This document shows, piece after piece, positions 1 through 13,213 of a DNA stretch of 64,000 bases (position 1 is the stretch's first letter; each line of letters begins with the position of its first letter). The notes under the pieces are model-generated. The model was not told the DNA's origin and ran no database searches. It saw nothing but the letters and a program-made list of their open reading frames with translations. The stretch comes from Loxodes magnus (Eukaryota > Ciliophora > Karyorelictea > Loxodida > Loxodidae). Location: positions 1 through 64,000 of the forward strand of contig CAMPDV010002083.1 of assembly GCA_946699065.1 (NCBI GenBank). The letters run 5' to 3'. The position numbers and the translations under genes are program-made.

Positions 1-106
1 TATTGCTTAAGACTCATTTTTTCATTAAAATTATGGGTATTTAATAAATATAAATTTAGAAATAGATGAATGAATATAATAGATATTGGTAAAAGTTTTG
101 CTTGTT

Positions 107-2310
107 TCAAATTATCCCTTTATAAACTTTCATAAGAAAATCCCATGAAAAGGTGTATGTTGTCTTTTAAATATCATTACCATTTTAAAGTATAGTAATT
201 GGGCTATTGTCTATTGTAATTTACTGGAAAGTTTATTAGTTCTAGACTTTCTGCTTCGACTTCCAAAACTTTCATTCTATCATGGCTAAAAGTTTTTGAA
301 GTGAATACTGTCGTTATGGGCTTCAGATAATGTGCTTTCCTCTTGGTATTACTGGACTAACTAAAGTTTTTCTCAAGTTTAAATTTAAATGTCAAAACAT
401 TCTTAGTATTCAATCGCAGCCAATGAATATATCTTTTACATCTTCTCCAAATATAATTTGGAAGAATAAAGTTTCAATGCCAAGTGGGTCTATCAAATTA
501 CACTTGATATATGGATTGATTTGCTTGTTAAATTCTTAACATTGATTGTGATTGGTACTGCACCTACTCTCTTTCCATATTTATTGTTATGTATAAACTT
601 AAGATTCAATCACTTGCTGAATTGAAAAAAATCTACTGAAGTATAAACATCATCTTCACATCATAAAACTGACTTTGCCTTTAAATACTCTAAAGTAAGG
701 TTTAATAAGAAAAAAGCATTTTAAGCACACTGAAACTCTCCATCATTATTAAAGTTTATAAAATCTTAAGGAGTTTCTGTTTTAGGATGTTTGTGTATGA
801 ACTATATTTAATATTCCTCTATTTTTAAACTCATTTATTACATCTTAAAACTTCTTATGAGTTACCGTCTTAAGATATTATTATAATAGTCTAGTTTATT
901 CCATCTGCTCTCTCCATATGCTATAAAGTATTTTTTAAAATAGCATGTTTTTTATAAGCAGGCATTACATATTGGACAGAGTTCTTTCTGTATTAAATTA
1001 AAATTGTTTTATTAATGCTTTATAATCTTATTTTACTTATTCATAAATTTCAGGATATCATTAGTTGAAAGTTATAAGAAAGACATACTCTTCCATCTCA
1101 AACCATCTAAATAAAGTTAGGACTAAACTACTTATCCATAATGATATTTACCTATTCTATATGCATCCTAAAGATAAAATTTCTACTCTTCTTTGCTAGG
1201 CAAAAATGCATTAAATTTTCCCTTTATAGTAATTTTTTTCGTGAAATTCCATTATTGAATTTAAAGAAATTGTATCCTAGTTTTAGCCTTAGTCCAATAA
1301 TTTGTATTTAGTAAAAAATAAAAATTTTTAAACTCTAAAGGATTAAGATTTCCTACTATTTCATTATTTCCTACTTCTGGATTGTATTTCTTTACTACCT
1401 AAGCTCCTATTCTAAATCTTATTCCTGTTTACATTAGTCTATAATAATCTTGATCATCTATTTGAATAAGCTCTTTATTTATTTTTATTTTACACTTTTG
1501 GTTTCTTTGTATTTCTTGCTTTATCAAAGAAAGTACTTCCTAAAGCTGTTAAAACTAGTTAGATATTATATCATTCATCTTATTTTATTTCCGCCTAAGT
1601 ATCATAATAATTACATCCTCTATCAGATCCAGTTTCAAGAGCAATAGTTCATTTTTTATTAGAATTATGAACGAGATAATAAGAAATAACCTCAGTTATA
1701 GCTAATAGTTTCACACCCTTCCATTTTATTTCCCTAGAATAGCAAATCTTTATTATTTTTCTTATTCAGTGAATGCTCTCTCACTTTTATTATTTCTAGG
1801 TTTTATTTTATTTTATAGTTCTAGGTTACTAAAATTAAAATTTTACTCAAACAGATAGATAAAGTTGAGGAAAATCTAAAGAGCGAAAAGGTCCATGTAC
1901 AATGAATTGGTAATTATGTTTTAAGGTGATTTAAAGCTAATTTTAATTACTTTTAGTTTTCTTTTAGATTTATTAATTATTAGTTTTCTTATTTTCTAAG
2001 CAATATCTTATTTATAATCCTTAGTTCTATGCTTTTTATTCTAGATTTAGTAATCTAGTGTAATATTTTTCCATTTAGCTTATTCTGATTTATCTTTCTC
2101 TTCTTATACTAGCTTTTTCCTACTTTCCTATTAAGGTTTATTCATAATAACTTGCATTTTCTCATTAAGCAAATCTTCTGATTTTTGATTTAGATTTTGG
2201 TTTTCATTGGTTACTGTAATAGTCTGGTATGAGAAGGAGAAAATATAGATATAAAAAATAATAGGAAGACTAGCAGCAGTGAAGAGTTAGAATAAGTTAT
2301 TAACCTTCAT
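107..2310 (-). pseudogene. Decayed lectin-GT13 glycosyltransferase gene (copy A)
   Basis: Old member of the lectin-GT13 family described under the copy at 61023-63437. The 5' end still gives a short tail and a hydrophobic anchor (MKVNNLFQLFTAASLPIIF, then aromatic residues). The HGPF motif that opens the lectin domain, the WHWNFILPNYIW block of the catalytic domain and the final SWDFLMKVYKG ending before TGA are all recognisable. The span is 2204 bases, not a multiple of three. The distance from the start to HGPF is also out of frame, so at least one frame change lies in the stem region. A conserved tryptophan before the FDRP motif reads TAA (Gln) instead of TGA, and the block after NYIW has drifted. 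I read it as a pseudogene; a hidden intron in the stem is less likely because the intact copies need none. It points away from copy B, head to head across about 3.9 kb. Confidence 0.8.
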
Positions 2311-5300
2311 ATTTGTTATTGAATTTTAGTATTTAAGTATATTAAATTTAAGCTAACAGTGAAAATATATTAGGGTTTATATCCATTATGCCTATTTAAT
2401 ATTCATCCGTTTTTGGTTTAATTATCTATTTTAAAGTTTTTTAGAATTAAAGTCCTAGTAATCTTTTGTCGAAAGAGTATTCATTGATAATATTAGGTTC
2501 TTGAAATATTGTTTATAATGGTTATTTGCTAAATGACTAGATAAGATGAAGATCGAAGTCTTTATTACAAAATGGTAGAATTTTAGTTAGGAAAGTATTG
2601 ATAAATGAATGCAGGTAAGGAGATAATTTATGTTTGATTATTTAGATTTAACTCTTATGAAGGATAGTATCTATAAAGGGAGAATTTAAAGGAATTAGAG
2701 CTAATTTTATAAAATAGACATGAAATGGTTTAAGACTCAGGCAAAAAAGGTTTTACTGGATAAAGATAGTGATAAATGTTTCCAATAACTACTATCAATA
2801 GATATCTTAAATAAAGTAATTACCTCAGTAATTCTAAAATGATAAAAGATGATAATTAAAAATATAAAAAAGCTTGAGCTAATAATATGGAAATATTTAT
2901 TTTTCTAAGTGCAAGTATATTTAATAATTCTAAATAGCTATTTATTTATATATATTTTGCTATAGTTTGCAAATAAATATATATTTGGAAATTTATTAGC
3001 GTTAAAAGACAACATCGAAGTAAATAGATAAAACTTATGGGTGTCATAAAATGGTAATATAATAACTTATGATCTTATTAATACATTTGTCTATATAGTT
3101 ATTTTCTTGGTATTATATTAAAAAATAGTTGATTGAAATATAGGTTTGCAATCTAAATGTAAAACTAGCAGTATAATAATAAGTTGAAGTTATATTCTTA
3201 TAGTTGTATGTTTATTTAATTTAGAAAGTTGATTTTTTAATAATGATAGATAGTTTGGTATCCCTATAGTTATTTTAGGGACTTTAGTAAAGTTTTCTTA
3301 GAATATTAGAGTATGGTAATAATATCTATCTATTTATTGTATATATTAGTATCTCTACTTAGACTATATTATATGAATTCTTTTATTACTTATATTCAAA
3401 ACCAATAGCATATACCAATAAAATTATAATTTCGCAATATATTTTCATTTGAAGTAATCAAGATGATAAATAAGCTGATAATCTAAGTTCACTTAATAAA
3501 GTAGAAGTGATTGCTAATCTTCTACATCTAAATTACTCTAAACTTAATAGATGCAAAGTAAATTATGAAGTCATCAAATAATCTTTAGCTAACTTAGCAA
3601 AATCCAATTAAAACCAAGCTTAAGAAACAATTAGTAAGTTTATTAAAGCAAATATCTTATGACGCTTAATAGTAGATAGATAGTATATATTAGATGTACC
3701 TTTATAACTTTGTACTGGTTTATATTTCTTAAATATCTAACATTTAATATAAAAAGAATTTATAGTCTTAAAATAGGAATCAATTAGTCCCTTAGATATT
3801 TTTAAGTTATAACTATTAATCATTTTAATCCTTTCAAAATTAAAGAGTGCTATATTACCAAGCTAGTTATTACACAGATTATATAGAAAATAAAATAACC
3901 TTATTCTTTATTATTTAAGTTCATTCATAAATGTACATTTAACTCTTTTAACTATATAACTTATTCTTATTATCATTCTCATGAAAGTGGGAAATTATTA
4001 GACAAACCGTGGATTAAACTCAAAGTAATAGGAATATTTTATAAATTGTTTAGTTTACTTATAGAAAGCTTTTTAATATACCATCATATAATTGCAAAAG
4101 TTTAACTTAGTTAGTAATAAATTATTTATATGCAAATTCATTTTTTAGTTGGCATATCCCTTTAAAATTGGTTGCTGCTTAATTTTATTTAAAAATAATA
4201 GCTAAAAATAAAATACTTACATTAAATAAATAATCATTAAGATATAAAGCTCATACTGTATGAATTATTTACTAGTTTATCTAAGGCTAATTTAGTTAAA
4301 GAATATGACAATTTAAGTTTTAACTTCTTTTAGTTAAACAATGAGATTAATAGTTTTGCTTAAGGTATTAAATAATTCTATTAGCTTAAATTAATAATAT
4401 ATATCTCATATTTCTAAATACCTAAATATATTTCCTTCTATATCTGCTTATGCTTACACATATCAATATTTTATATAGAGCATACAAATACTTTAAAATT
4501 ATCCTAGTTTTGCTTATCTTGATTAAATAAAATTAAGGCATAAGATGTGTATGTATAACTAGAAGTTTAGATAATATATTATAATGCTTTAGTTGAAGAC
4601 TTAATAACTTTAATAAAGATATAAGTTCTTAAATAATTAAAGAACTTGATAAAATATATTTATATGAACATAGAAGTTACTTAGATATACCATGAAATAA
4701 GTTTCTTATTCATAAAGACAATCAAAGTTGAGATTTAAAGAGAATAATTTTATTATTTATAGTTCTATTTTTATTTAGTAATTTTTCTAATTATTTTAAT
4801 ATGCTAGAATCATGCTTTATTTTTTTATTAGATAAAAACTTAGAATAAAATTATAGAGGTTTATTAATTTAATTATATCTTCTCTTTATTTTAACTATTT
4901 TAATTTTTGTTCAATGTATCCATTTTAAATTATTCATCTTAATGTTTTAGAGTCAGAATAACTTATTTTTTCTTTAATTTAGTTATAGTCTATTTTCTAA
5001 TAGCTATCTAGTAATCTATTAATATAATTAAAGTTATTTTTCTTAATTATTTTTATTAGCTCTTTGATTCTTAAAAAAGAGTTTTCAAATGTAATAGCTT
5101 GTTTTTCTATAAAAATTATTATATATCTTTAATTATCCTTTTTTTCTTAAGCAAGCTACTTCTATCATTGTAAACAAATAAACTATTAAGCATGATTTGC
5201 TTGAAAATTTGTAGATAATTATTCGTAATATAGCCAATAAAACAATTTCGCTAATAATTACAATGTTGTATTGATATATCTCCAATATTTATTTAATTTA

Positions 5301-6162
5301 TTACTCTCTTATATGCTTAACCATATAAAACACTTTATAATTTACATTTTATATTTAAATTAATAACTAAAATCATACTTAGAAACACAATTTTTATAGC
5401 TATTTTCCTAATTTTAAATTTAGCTTTAATATTTGGTATTGACAAGTATACCAAGTAAAGATTGTTTAGTCTTTGAAGATTAATTAAATAATAAATGTTT
5501 CTTTTTATATTTCTTTTTTCTTTATTTTAGCTTAATCTTTTGCCTATTAACTTCCAAAAATGTATATTTTGTTCAATTAATTGATTATAGCTTTCCTTAG
5601 TTTGAAAGTAGTCTCTTTTAAAAAAGATTTAATTTCTTGAAGTAACTAATAAATTTTAGCTTTGCAAGAATAATAAGAAATTATATAAAAATAAGTATTT
5701 TTCTTAACTTTGATCTAATGATATAATTTTAACCTTTATTTGTTTATCTATCCTTCTTAGTTAATTTTAATTAAATTTATCTACTTTAAAAAGCATATAA
5801 TTTAAACTTAGATTTTATTTAAAGCATACCTATCAAATATAACCCTATATAGGTATATAAATATTTTAAGATTATAGAAATTAGTATCTTAATATATGTT
5901 TAGCTTCTATTTTTCCAAATAAACTAGAAACTGAATAAACCTACTAAACATTTAATTACACTGAAGAAGGAAATAACCTAATATCTAAATAAGCCAGATT
6001 TGTTCTTAATATCTCTTAACTAAATAATTTATAGAAAAGCTTATTAAGAACTAAAAAGCTTAAAGGTAGTTTATCTAAGCATGGTATAATTAAATTATAT
6101 AGTAGTAATATGATTTAGTATTAAAGCTTATCTTACCTAACTTTATAAATCAACATTTATAA
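2311..6162. other. Spacer between head-to-head copies A and B; no gene recognised
   Basis: About 3.9 kb of very AT-rich DNA with dense TAA/TAG in all frames. I see no conserved motif, RNA gene or repeat shared with the rest of the window. Promoters of copies A and B must lie at its two ends, but no clear element can be named. Confidence 0.6.
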
Positions 6163-8561
6163 ATGTACATTTCTAACTACTTTTCATTCTTTATACTTGC
6201 TACTTCTCTATCTCTTCTAATTTACCTCTATATCATCACCTCTTCATATTAACATTACTAAGAAAACTTTGCAACTGAGGATTAAGATTAAGAATAAGCT
6301 TAAAAGATTGAAAAAAATAAGTTTGAAATGTAAAAGTTTGATTAGTAGAAAAATTGCAAACTTAGAACTAGAAAAAGATTTAACAATTAGGGAAAAAATA
6401 ATTAGAACCAAATTAAAATCCAGAATTAAAATAAAAAACCTGAAAAAAAGATTAACTACAAAATGAAACTTCAGAAGTGTAAAATTAATAGTCTTAATAA
6501 AGCCTTTAGCACAATTTGCCTAAGAGAAAAAATTAACTTTAAGATGTATAAGTTCATAACAATAATAAATTTAGTAAAATCTAAAAACTTAAAACTAAAG
6601 TGAACTTTCAGAGTAAAAAAGTAAACACTTTACTTATTTAAAATTTAACTTAAAATACTTGGAAAGAAAATCAAAATACTTCCGAACAAATTTAGAAACT
6701 AAATAATTAGGTAAACTTAAATCAATAAATAACTTAAGATAATAAATTTTTAATTACCTTAAAAAAAGATTATTAATTTATTATCCATGGACCATTTCGC
6801 TCTCTTGACTTTCCCGAACTACATATTTCTTTATGGGTTAAATTTAATTTTAGTTAACTGCAACTTTAAACGAAATCAAACGCTTTTTAATAATAAAAAC
6901 TAAGAAAATTCTACTTAAATATAGCCATAATAAAATTTTGCTATTCTAGGAAATAAAATGTAAGGTTGTGATGCTGTTAGTTATAACTGAGGCTATTTCT
7001 TATATCTGTGTATACTTCTAATCAAAAATGAACTATTGCACTTGAAACTGGATCTGATAGAGGATGCAATTATTATGATACTTAAGTAGAAATAAAGTAA
7101 AATGAATGATACAACATTTAATTAGTATTAACAGCTTTAGGAACTTCTTTATTTGACAAGAAAAGAAATGCTTAGAAACCGAAAGCTTAAATAAAAGTAA
7201 ATGATAAATTGATTAATATAGAAGATTAGGATTATTATAGACTGATGCAAACGGGGATAAGATTTAGAATAGGAGCTTAGGTAGTAAAGAAATATCATCC
7301 AGAAGTAGGTAATAATGAGATAGTAGGAAATCTTAATCCTTTAGAGTTTAAGAATTTCTTTTTCTCTACTTAATACAAACTATTAAACTAATTTAACTAA
7401 GATACAAATTAGCTTAATTCAATATCGGAATTTCATTAAAAGATAATCCTAAAAGGAAAATAGTATGCCTTTTTGCCTAGTAAAGAAGGGTAAAAAATTT
7501 TATTTATAAAATGCTTACAAAATAGGGAAATATCATTATGGATAGATTGTCTAGTCTAACTTTATATAGATGGTCTGAGAAAAAAGAATATGCTTACCTT
7601 ATACATTTAACTAATGATATCCCGATATTTATGAATAAGTTAAAAAAGAATATGATGCGTTTATCGAACGATTTAAGTTTAATACAGAAACACTATATCC
7701 AATAGTAATGCCTGCATTTAAAAAGCATAATATTTTTAAAGAATACTTTATCCCATATAGAAAGTGCAGATGGAATAAACTAGACTATAATAATAATATC
7801 TTAAGATGGAAACTCATCAGAGGTTTCAGCAGTAATAAATGAGTTTAAAAATAGAGGTATTTTAAATATTATTCATGTAATGCATCCTAAAACAGAAACT
7901 CCTTAAGATTTTAAGAACTGGAGAAGAGATGGAGAGCTTTAATGTGCTTCAAATGCCTTTTTTCCTTCTCAACCTTACTTTAGAGTATTTAAAAGCAAAA
8001 TCAGTAATATGATGCGAAGATGATATTTATTAAACAATTGATTTTTTTGAATTTAGTAATTGAATGAATCGTGAATTCATTCATAATGATAGATATGGAA
8101 AAAGAATTGCGGCAGTACCAATAACAAATTACGCAAAAAATCTTAGTGATTAATAATCCTTATATTAAGTATGATTAGATAATCCCGACTGACATTGAAA
8201 TTTTATTCTTCCGAATTACATTTGAAAGGAGTTAAAAAGTATATTCATAATTTGAGACTGACCTCTAAGAGCATTTTGACACTTTAATTTAAACCTGAGG
8301 AAACTTTTGTTAGTCCTGTAATTCCAAGAGGAAAGCACATAGATTTTCAAAGTAATGATAGTATTCACACGAAGTATTTTTGATGCTTAGCGAATGAAAA
8401 CTTTTAAAAGCTTAACAGAAAATTTATAACTAATTAACTTTTCAGTAAATTACAAGGATATAGAACCTCAGATTATGCTATAGTCGCATAATATCAATTA
8501 AAGAACAACTGAAACTTTTTCTTGGGATTTTCTAATGAGAGTTTATAAAGGAAAAATTTGA
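6163..8561 (+). pseudogene. Decayed lectin-GT13 glycosyltransferase gene (copy B)
   Basis: The 5' end encodes the family's signal anchor (MYISNYFSFFILATSLSLL, then IYLYIITS) followed by a K/Q/N-rich stem. The lectin opening HGPFRSLDFPELHISLW and the catalytic motifs, including the EDD metal site (EDDIYQTIDFFEF) and the terminal SWDFLMRVYKGKI-TGA, are present. It is most like copy C: both share the charged stretch after the lectin opening. The distance from ATG to HGPF is not a multiple of three. Near 6880-6900 a T run is one base longer than in copy C, which shifts the lectin domain's frame. Other parts are well preserved. At the WHW motif it uses TGA where copy 61023-63437 uses TGG, a useful proof that TGA is read as Trp. 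Probably a pseudogene, unless the indels are assembly errors in homopolymers. Confidence 0.82.
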
Positions 8562-9299
8562 GATTCTGAACACTTAAAATATATACACTAACTTAATCCA
8601 AATTTATTCATTTCTATTATAAATATACAAGAAATAAACTTATTTTTAAAACTATACCAAGCATTAAAAGTGTAAAAAGTAAAAATTAGATAAAGTAATT
8701 TTGAATAATGGCTTTTCATATATGAACTATCGTTACCACTTCTTCTTTTCAACTTCGAATGATGTCAGATATCTTACTATGATAGTTCAAAGCTATTAGC
8801 TTAAGCAATTTTCAAAACTTATATAATAGATAAAAATTTCAAGGACTTGCTTTCTCTCAATCATATTCTTTTAAAATTAAGGAATTCTTATTCTTTTACT
8901 TTTGAGGTTTTCTAAAAAACACGGGAAATAACTTTTTTCACCTAAATTATATGAGATTTATCATAAAAAAATTTGACTCTAATTGAAGAATTTTTCACTA
9001 ACTTTACCACAATTTTTTGTCTAAACATTTGACTTAATAAAAGTATATACATTTATAAACCAAAATTGATTAAATACCTTTCCCAAAATTCTTAAAGAAT
9101 GTATTTATAGAATGAAAGTTAAGTTATTTAAAATTAAAAGCAAAAAACACACTTGAAAGAGATAATTAAAGTTTAAAAGTGAATTATATAAGGAATTTCA
9201 ATTAAGATTAATATCATATTATCAAAGAATCTATTTATAATAATCATAAATTATTATGAAGGAAAAATGGAAAGCTTCTTGTAAAAAGTCTCTTCTTAA
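8562..9299. other. AT-rich spacer, no supported gene
   Basis: Between copy B and the zinc-knuckle element at 9300. A frame starting with ATG at about 8708 reads without oddities under the reassigned code, but so do other frames. No motif or second copy supports it, so it is not called. Confidence 0.4.
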
Positions 9300-9985
9300 A
9301 TGGCTGCATCTCAATCAAGTTATGATCAGTAAAAATACTTTAAGAACTCCAAGCTATGTAATTAGAAAATTTTAAAAATCCTAAGAATAGTATAAGAGCT
9401 CGAAAGGAAAATCGAATACCTGATGATTAGATAATAATAACAAGAAATTGAAATAATATAGTTAGAAAATATCAGAATAGAACAACTAGAAACAAAATTC
9501 AACCAATTCGTAGAGTTAACTGAAAATATATTCCTCTAAAAAAATATCGATGAATGATCCAATGGATGTCGAACAGCAAACTCCAACAACTTATATTCCC
9601 TATTGAAAATTATGACATGCTGATATTGCAAGAGACCTGGATATAAAGTACGAAATTGCTTCCAATTTAGACTTAAAGAAAAAAGAATTATAGAAAAATA
9701 ATGGGAAAATAATTTTTAGAATCTGATGTACTCAAGAAGGAAAAATTTACAGGAAAAAATACTTCAACTAAAACAAAGAAGCTCTACATATTTAGCGAGC
9801 AGTCAATGAGTTCAATAAGAAATGAATGGGAATTGACATATAGGAAATAATTAGTAAAAATAAATTAAAAATCTTGAAGATTTATGATAGACTTGATTCA
9901 GAAAAATTTGAAGTTTCTATTATTTAACAATAAACTATTAATTTGTGGAAAATCAAATAAAGGTGACTCCACGTTAATATTATTA
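9300..9985 (+). mobile_element. Fossil zinc-knuckle (Gag-like) element, copy Z1
   Basis: Begins with ATG-GCT at 9300. It encodes a Q/E/K-rich coiled coil (EIEIIQLENIRIEQLETKF), then a zinc-knuckle-like motif C-x2-C-x9-C (CWYCKRPGYKVRNC) near 9620-9660. After this come a basic stretch with NLQEKILQLK and a C-terminal block with the pattern CTQEGKIYRKK. The same parts recur in Z2-Z6, so this is a family. Its parts do not lie in one frame, so it looks broken (at least one break). Coiled coil plus knuckle is typical of Gag proteins and of some LINE ORF1 proteins. No reverse transcriptase, integrase or terminal repeat is visible, so the class is uncertain. It lies tail to tail with Z2. Confidence 0.5.
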
Positions 9986-9999
9986 TTATTATTGTTTCA

Positions 10000-10660
10000 C
10001 ACATCAATATATTAACCAATCTAAATTTTACTAAAATTTACTCATTTTCTTCCTTTTGCTGTGACTATTCACTCTAGTATCAGGTATTTTAAATGCTTCT
10101 TATTCTTCTTCGTCTTCTTTATCCTCATCATCTTAGTTAAAATTACTGTTCTCCAGCATGTTAATATCACAATAGAAATTTAATTTCTTTCGTTTTGCTT
10201 CTATCACTACTTATAATAATTCCATGCTTTAAAATTGCCTTCTTCTATATAATTTGCCATCAGTTTCACAATAAAACACTATTTAGAAGATTTATCTATT
10301 TTACTTTCTTTATTCTTTATTTTTCCTTAAAAAACCTGTAGTTTCTTATTATTTTACCAATTTTCTTGCAATGTCATTAAGTAACTTTCTTTTTATGCAG
10401 CAAGCTAGAATTTAAGGTTAAAATAATTGTGCCAATTAGGACAATTAAAGATTAAGGTAATTAATTTAATTTCTATTGTTACTCTAGCAAATTAACGATT
10501 AAGAAGATATTTTATTTTAAGTTCTTGAACTTAATTCATAACATTTTACCTTTATGCTGTATTTTTAGTTCTCAGATTGCAGCTTTTGAAGTTTGTTAGA
10601 GAATTTTGATAAGTTATTTCTGAGATTTAATTAATACAGCTATGCATTAACTTTCCATTT
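10000..10660 (-). mobile_element. Fossil zinc-knuckle (Gag-like) element, copy Z2
   Basis: Minus-strand relative of Z1, ending within a few tens of bases of Z1's end. The best-preserved part is the C-terminal block FYCETDGKLYRRRQF (about 10260-10310). It is followed by an acidic D/E run (about 10090-10130) and a basic K/R tail. The knuckle region near 10400 is poorly preserved. It looks broken. Nothing else identifies its class. Confidence 0.45.
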
Positions 10661-12378
10661 GCTAATATATACTAATAATATTATTTATAACTTAAGCTCC
10701 TTCAATCTAACGGAAATATTAAAAAATAAAAGAATCCTATTAAGTTAATTTTCATACTGTAGCATATATATTTTAAAGTTAAAATACACTCTAAGTTAAT
10801 ATCTAAATATCAATACTTTATATAGGAAATAAATAAAGCTTTTTAGATAATAGATATCTAATTAGATTTAAATATCTTCATATACATCTAAAATAAACAT
10901 ACTGCTGTAACTATAAATTTAAAAATAAAATAGTAACACTTTTATAGAGTACTTCTAAATATCTCATATGTAATATATATTTATATTTAATTAAACTACT
11001 ATTAATATAAATAGTATAACTTTAAAGGTATCAAAATTAAAGCTCTTATTAATTGAATGTATTCTCATATAAGAATTTTTACCTTTTGGTTTAAATAAAT
11101 CTAAATTAATATTTTCTTAGTATGCTTTAATATATGCATGGTATAAAAGTACAGATATATTCGAATATTATTTAAACAAAAATTTAACTTATAAGTGTAA
11201 ATTTATTTTAAGGCTGATAATTTCAATCTTTTTTGAGAAGTTTAATGGAAATATAAGAATTGTTCGCATGATAGATTTACTTTCTAAACTTAATGCTATA
11301 TAATGAATATTACCTACCTAAAACATATAATGCAAGGGTATTTAAAATCTACCAGTCTAAATAACTAAAACTAACTAAAAAATTTTTCTTGACAATAACT
11401 AAATTGATGTCTGACTTAAGTATTGATATAACTAGTATATTTTTTAAATATCTTAGTCTATAAAATGAGATATCCAAATTTTTCCTTTATGTAAATCCCA
11501 AAATTAATTCTTAATAATTAGCTTTCATCTACAAATTCTTTGTATCAGCATTTATAAAGAAATTATAACATTAAACATTATAATAAATTTGGGTTCTGCT
11601 TATAATTTACAATTAGGCTGAAGAAGAAATCTTATAAAAATGGCATATTTTGTTTATAGTTTAAGAGAGGGTCTTGAAAACCACTCAATCTTAAATATGT
11701 TCTCTCCTAGACTAAAGAATTGCTTAGAACTTCGTTAATCCGTTCATCCTTGTTTTTAAACCCTTGCCTATTGAGTGTAATCCAGTCTCTTGTAAAAAAC
11801 TATTTTACTACTAGTTATAACTAGAATTGTAGAACCATAATTAATATTTATAATATTGTAATGAAAAGGGTTCTAAGAATACAGTACTGATAGATATATT
11901 TTTAGTATATGATTAATTAATAATTAAAAGCTAAATCCTGAGCAGGAAGTAAGTATATAAGAATATTAGTATATTAAGATAAAATTTAAATTACAGTACT
12001 TTAGATAGCTTTCCCTTATAAAATAGGTGTATTTACTGTAAATCTTTTTGTAAACTTAGTAAATAAAGATGTAAATATTTGCCAAAATGCTAACTGGTTT
12101 CACAATCACACTGGAAGCATAACCAACAGATACTATTGTGGGTTCTAAAGAAAAAATGAAAGAAAGAATAAATTTCTGTTGATTAATAGAGATTATTTTT
12201 CTCAGCAAAGCAGCTAAACGATGAGTATACTCTGGAAAATTACAACATTAAGAAGCAACTCTATATTTAATGAGAAGAGTAAAGAGCTATTGAGTGTTAA
12301 GGATTATTTATTATATTGATTTTTATAGTTTAAAATAAAATAATTTAAAGTTCTTTTATTTAAATTATTATCTAAAAA
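10661..12378. other. AT-rich DNA, no gene recognised
   Basis: 1.7 kb of low-complexity A/T-rich sequence with frequent TAA/TAG in every frame and short ATAT runs. No conserved motif, RNA gene or repeated copy found. Confidence 0.6.
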
Positions 12379-13213
12379 ATGGCTCCTAAGAAATAGACCT
12401 CTTTCGGCTCATTTAAAAAACAAGAATTAATAATCTAACCTAACTGAATAAGAGCCGCAATAAATCTAAGAAGTATAATCGAAGGAAGCTTACATATAAT
12501 CGGTGCAGCAAAGATTATCAAATATCTAATACGAATTAAAATTACAAAGATAAAGGATAGAAAAACTAGAAGGCGAGCTAGAAAAATTGATTGAATAATT
12601 AGACTTATAATTCCCCTCTATAGAAGAATCACTAAGTAAAATCTAATCGTAAATAGTAATTAAATTGGAATAAATTGATAAATAATTTAACGAAGTTCCT
12701 CAAATATTCCAATTTCATTTTTCTATATTTGAATATCAAATAAAGTAACTTTAAGAAAAATAAGAATAATAACAAGTAATAATCTAAAAATAATTTGATT
12801 AGTAACCAAGTATCCCAATGGAAATCTAATCGAAATTCTAATAATAAGAAACAAAGTAGATTAAATTCTATAGGAGAAAAAATACGGTGCTACATATGTT
12901 TAAAGGAACCACTGCTAGAGAAATTGCTGAAAGAAACCAGAAATAGAAAGAAATAATAAGAATAAAATCTTAGAAGAACTATTTCGCTTTTGACCAACAA
13001 GGACAGGATAAATTTACAGAAAGAAATTCTACAACTCAAAAGCTAACGACTTTAATAACGGGAGAAGGAACCTGAAGGACAATTGGATTTCGGGAAGGAG
13101 ACAAGGATGGCGGACTAGTGAAGTTCTACGACATACATTAGTTTAGGAGAGAGCAGGAGAAAGAGGAAGATATCTGTAACGCTCTCCCTAAGAACTATAA
13201 ACTTTAATTTTTT
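12379..13213 (+). mobile_element. Fossil zinc-knuckle (Gag-like) element, copy Z3
   Basis: Begins ATG-GCT-CCT at 12379 (compare ATG-GCT in Z1). It has a long glutamine/glutamate-rich coiled coil (heptad-like runs such as IEKLEGELEKLIEQLDL), then a CxxC pair of the knuckle near 12890. The family blocks NLQKEILQLK and TGQIYRKKFYN follow, and the end is arginine-rich. The stretch is visibly GC-richer than its flanks. Parts fall in more than one frame, so it looks broken (about two or three breaks). Same family as Z1, class uncertain. Confidence 0.5.
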
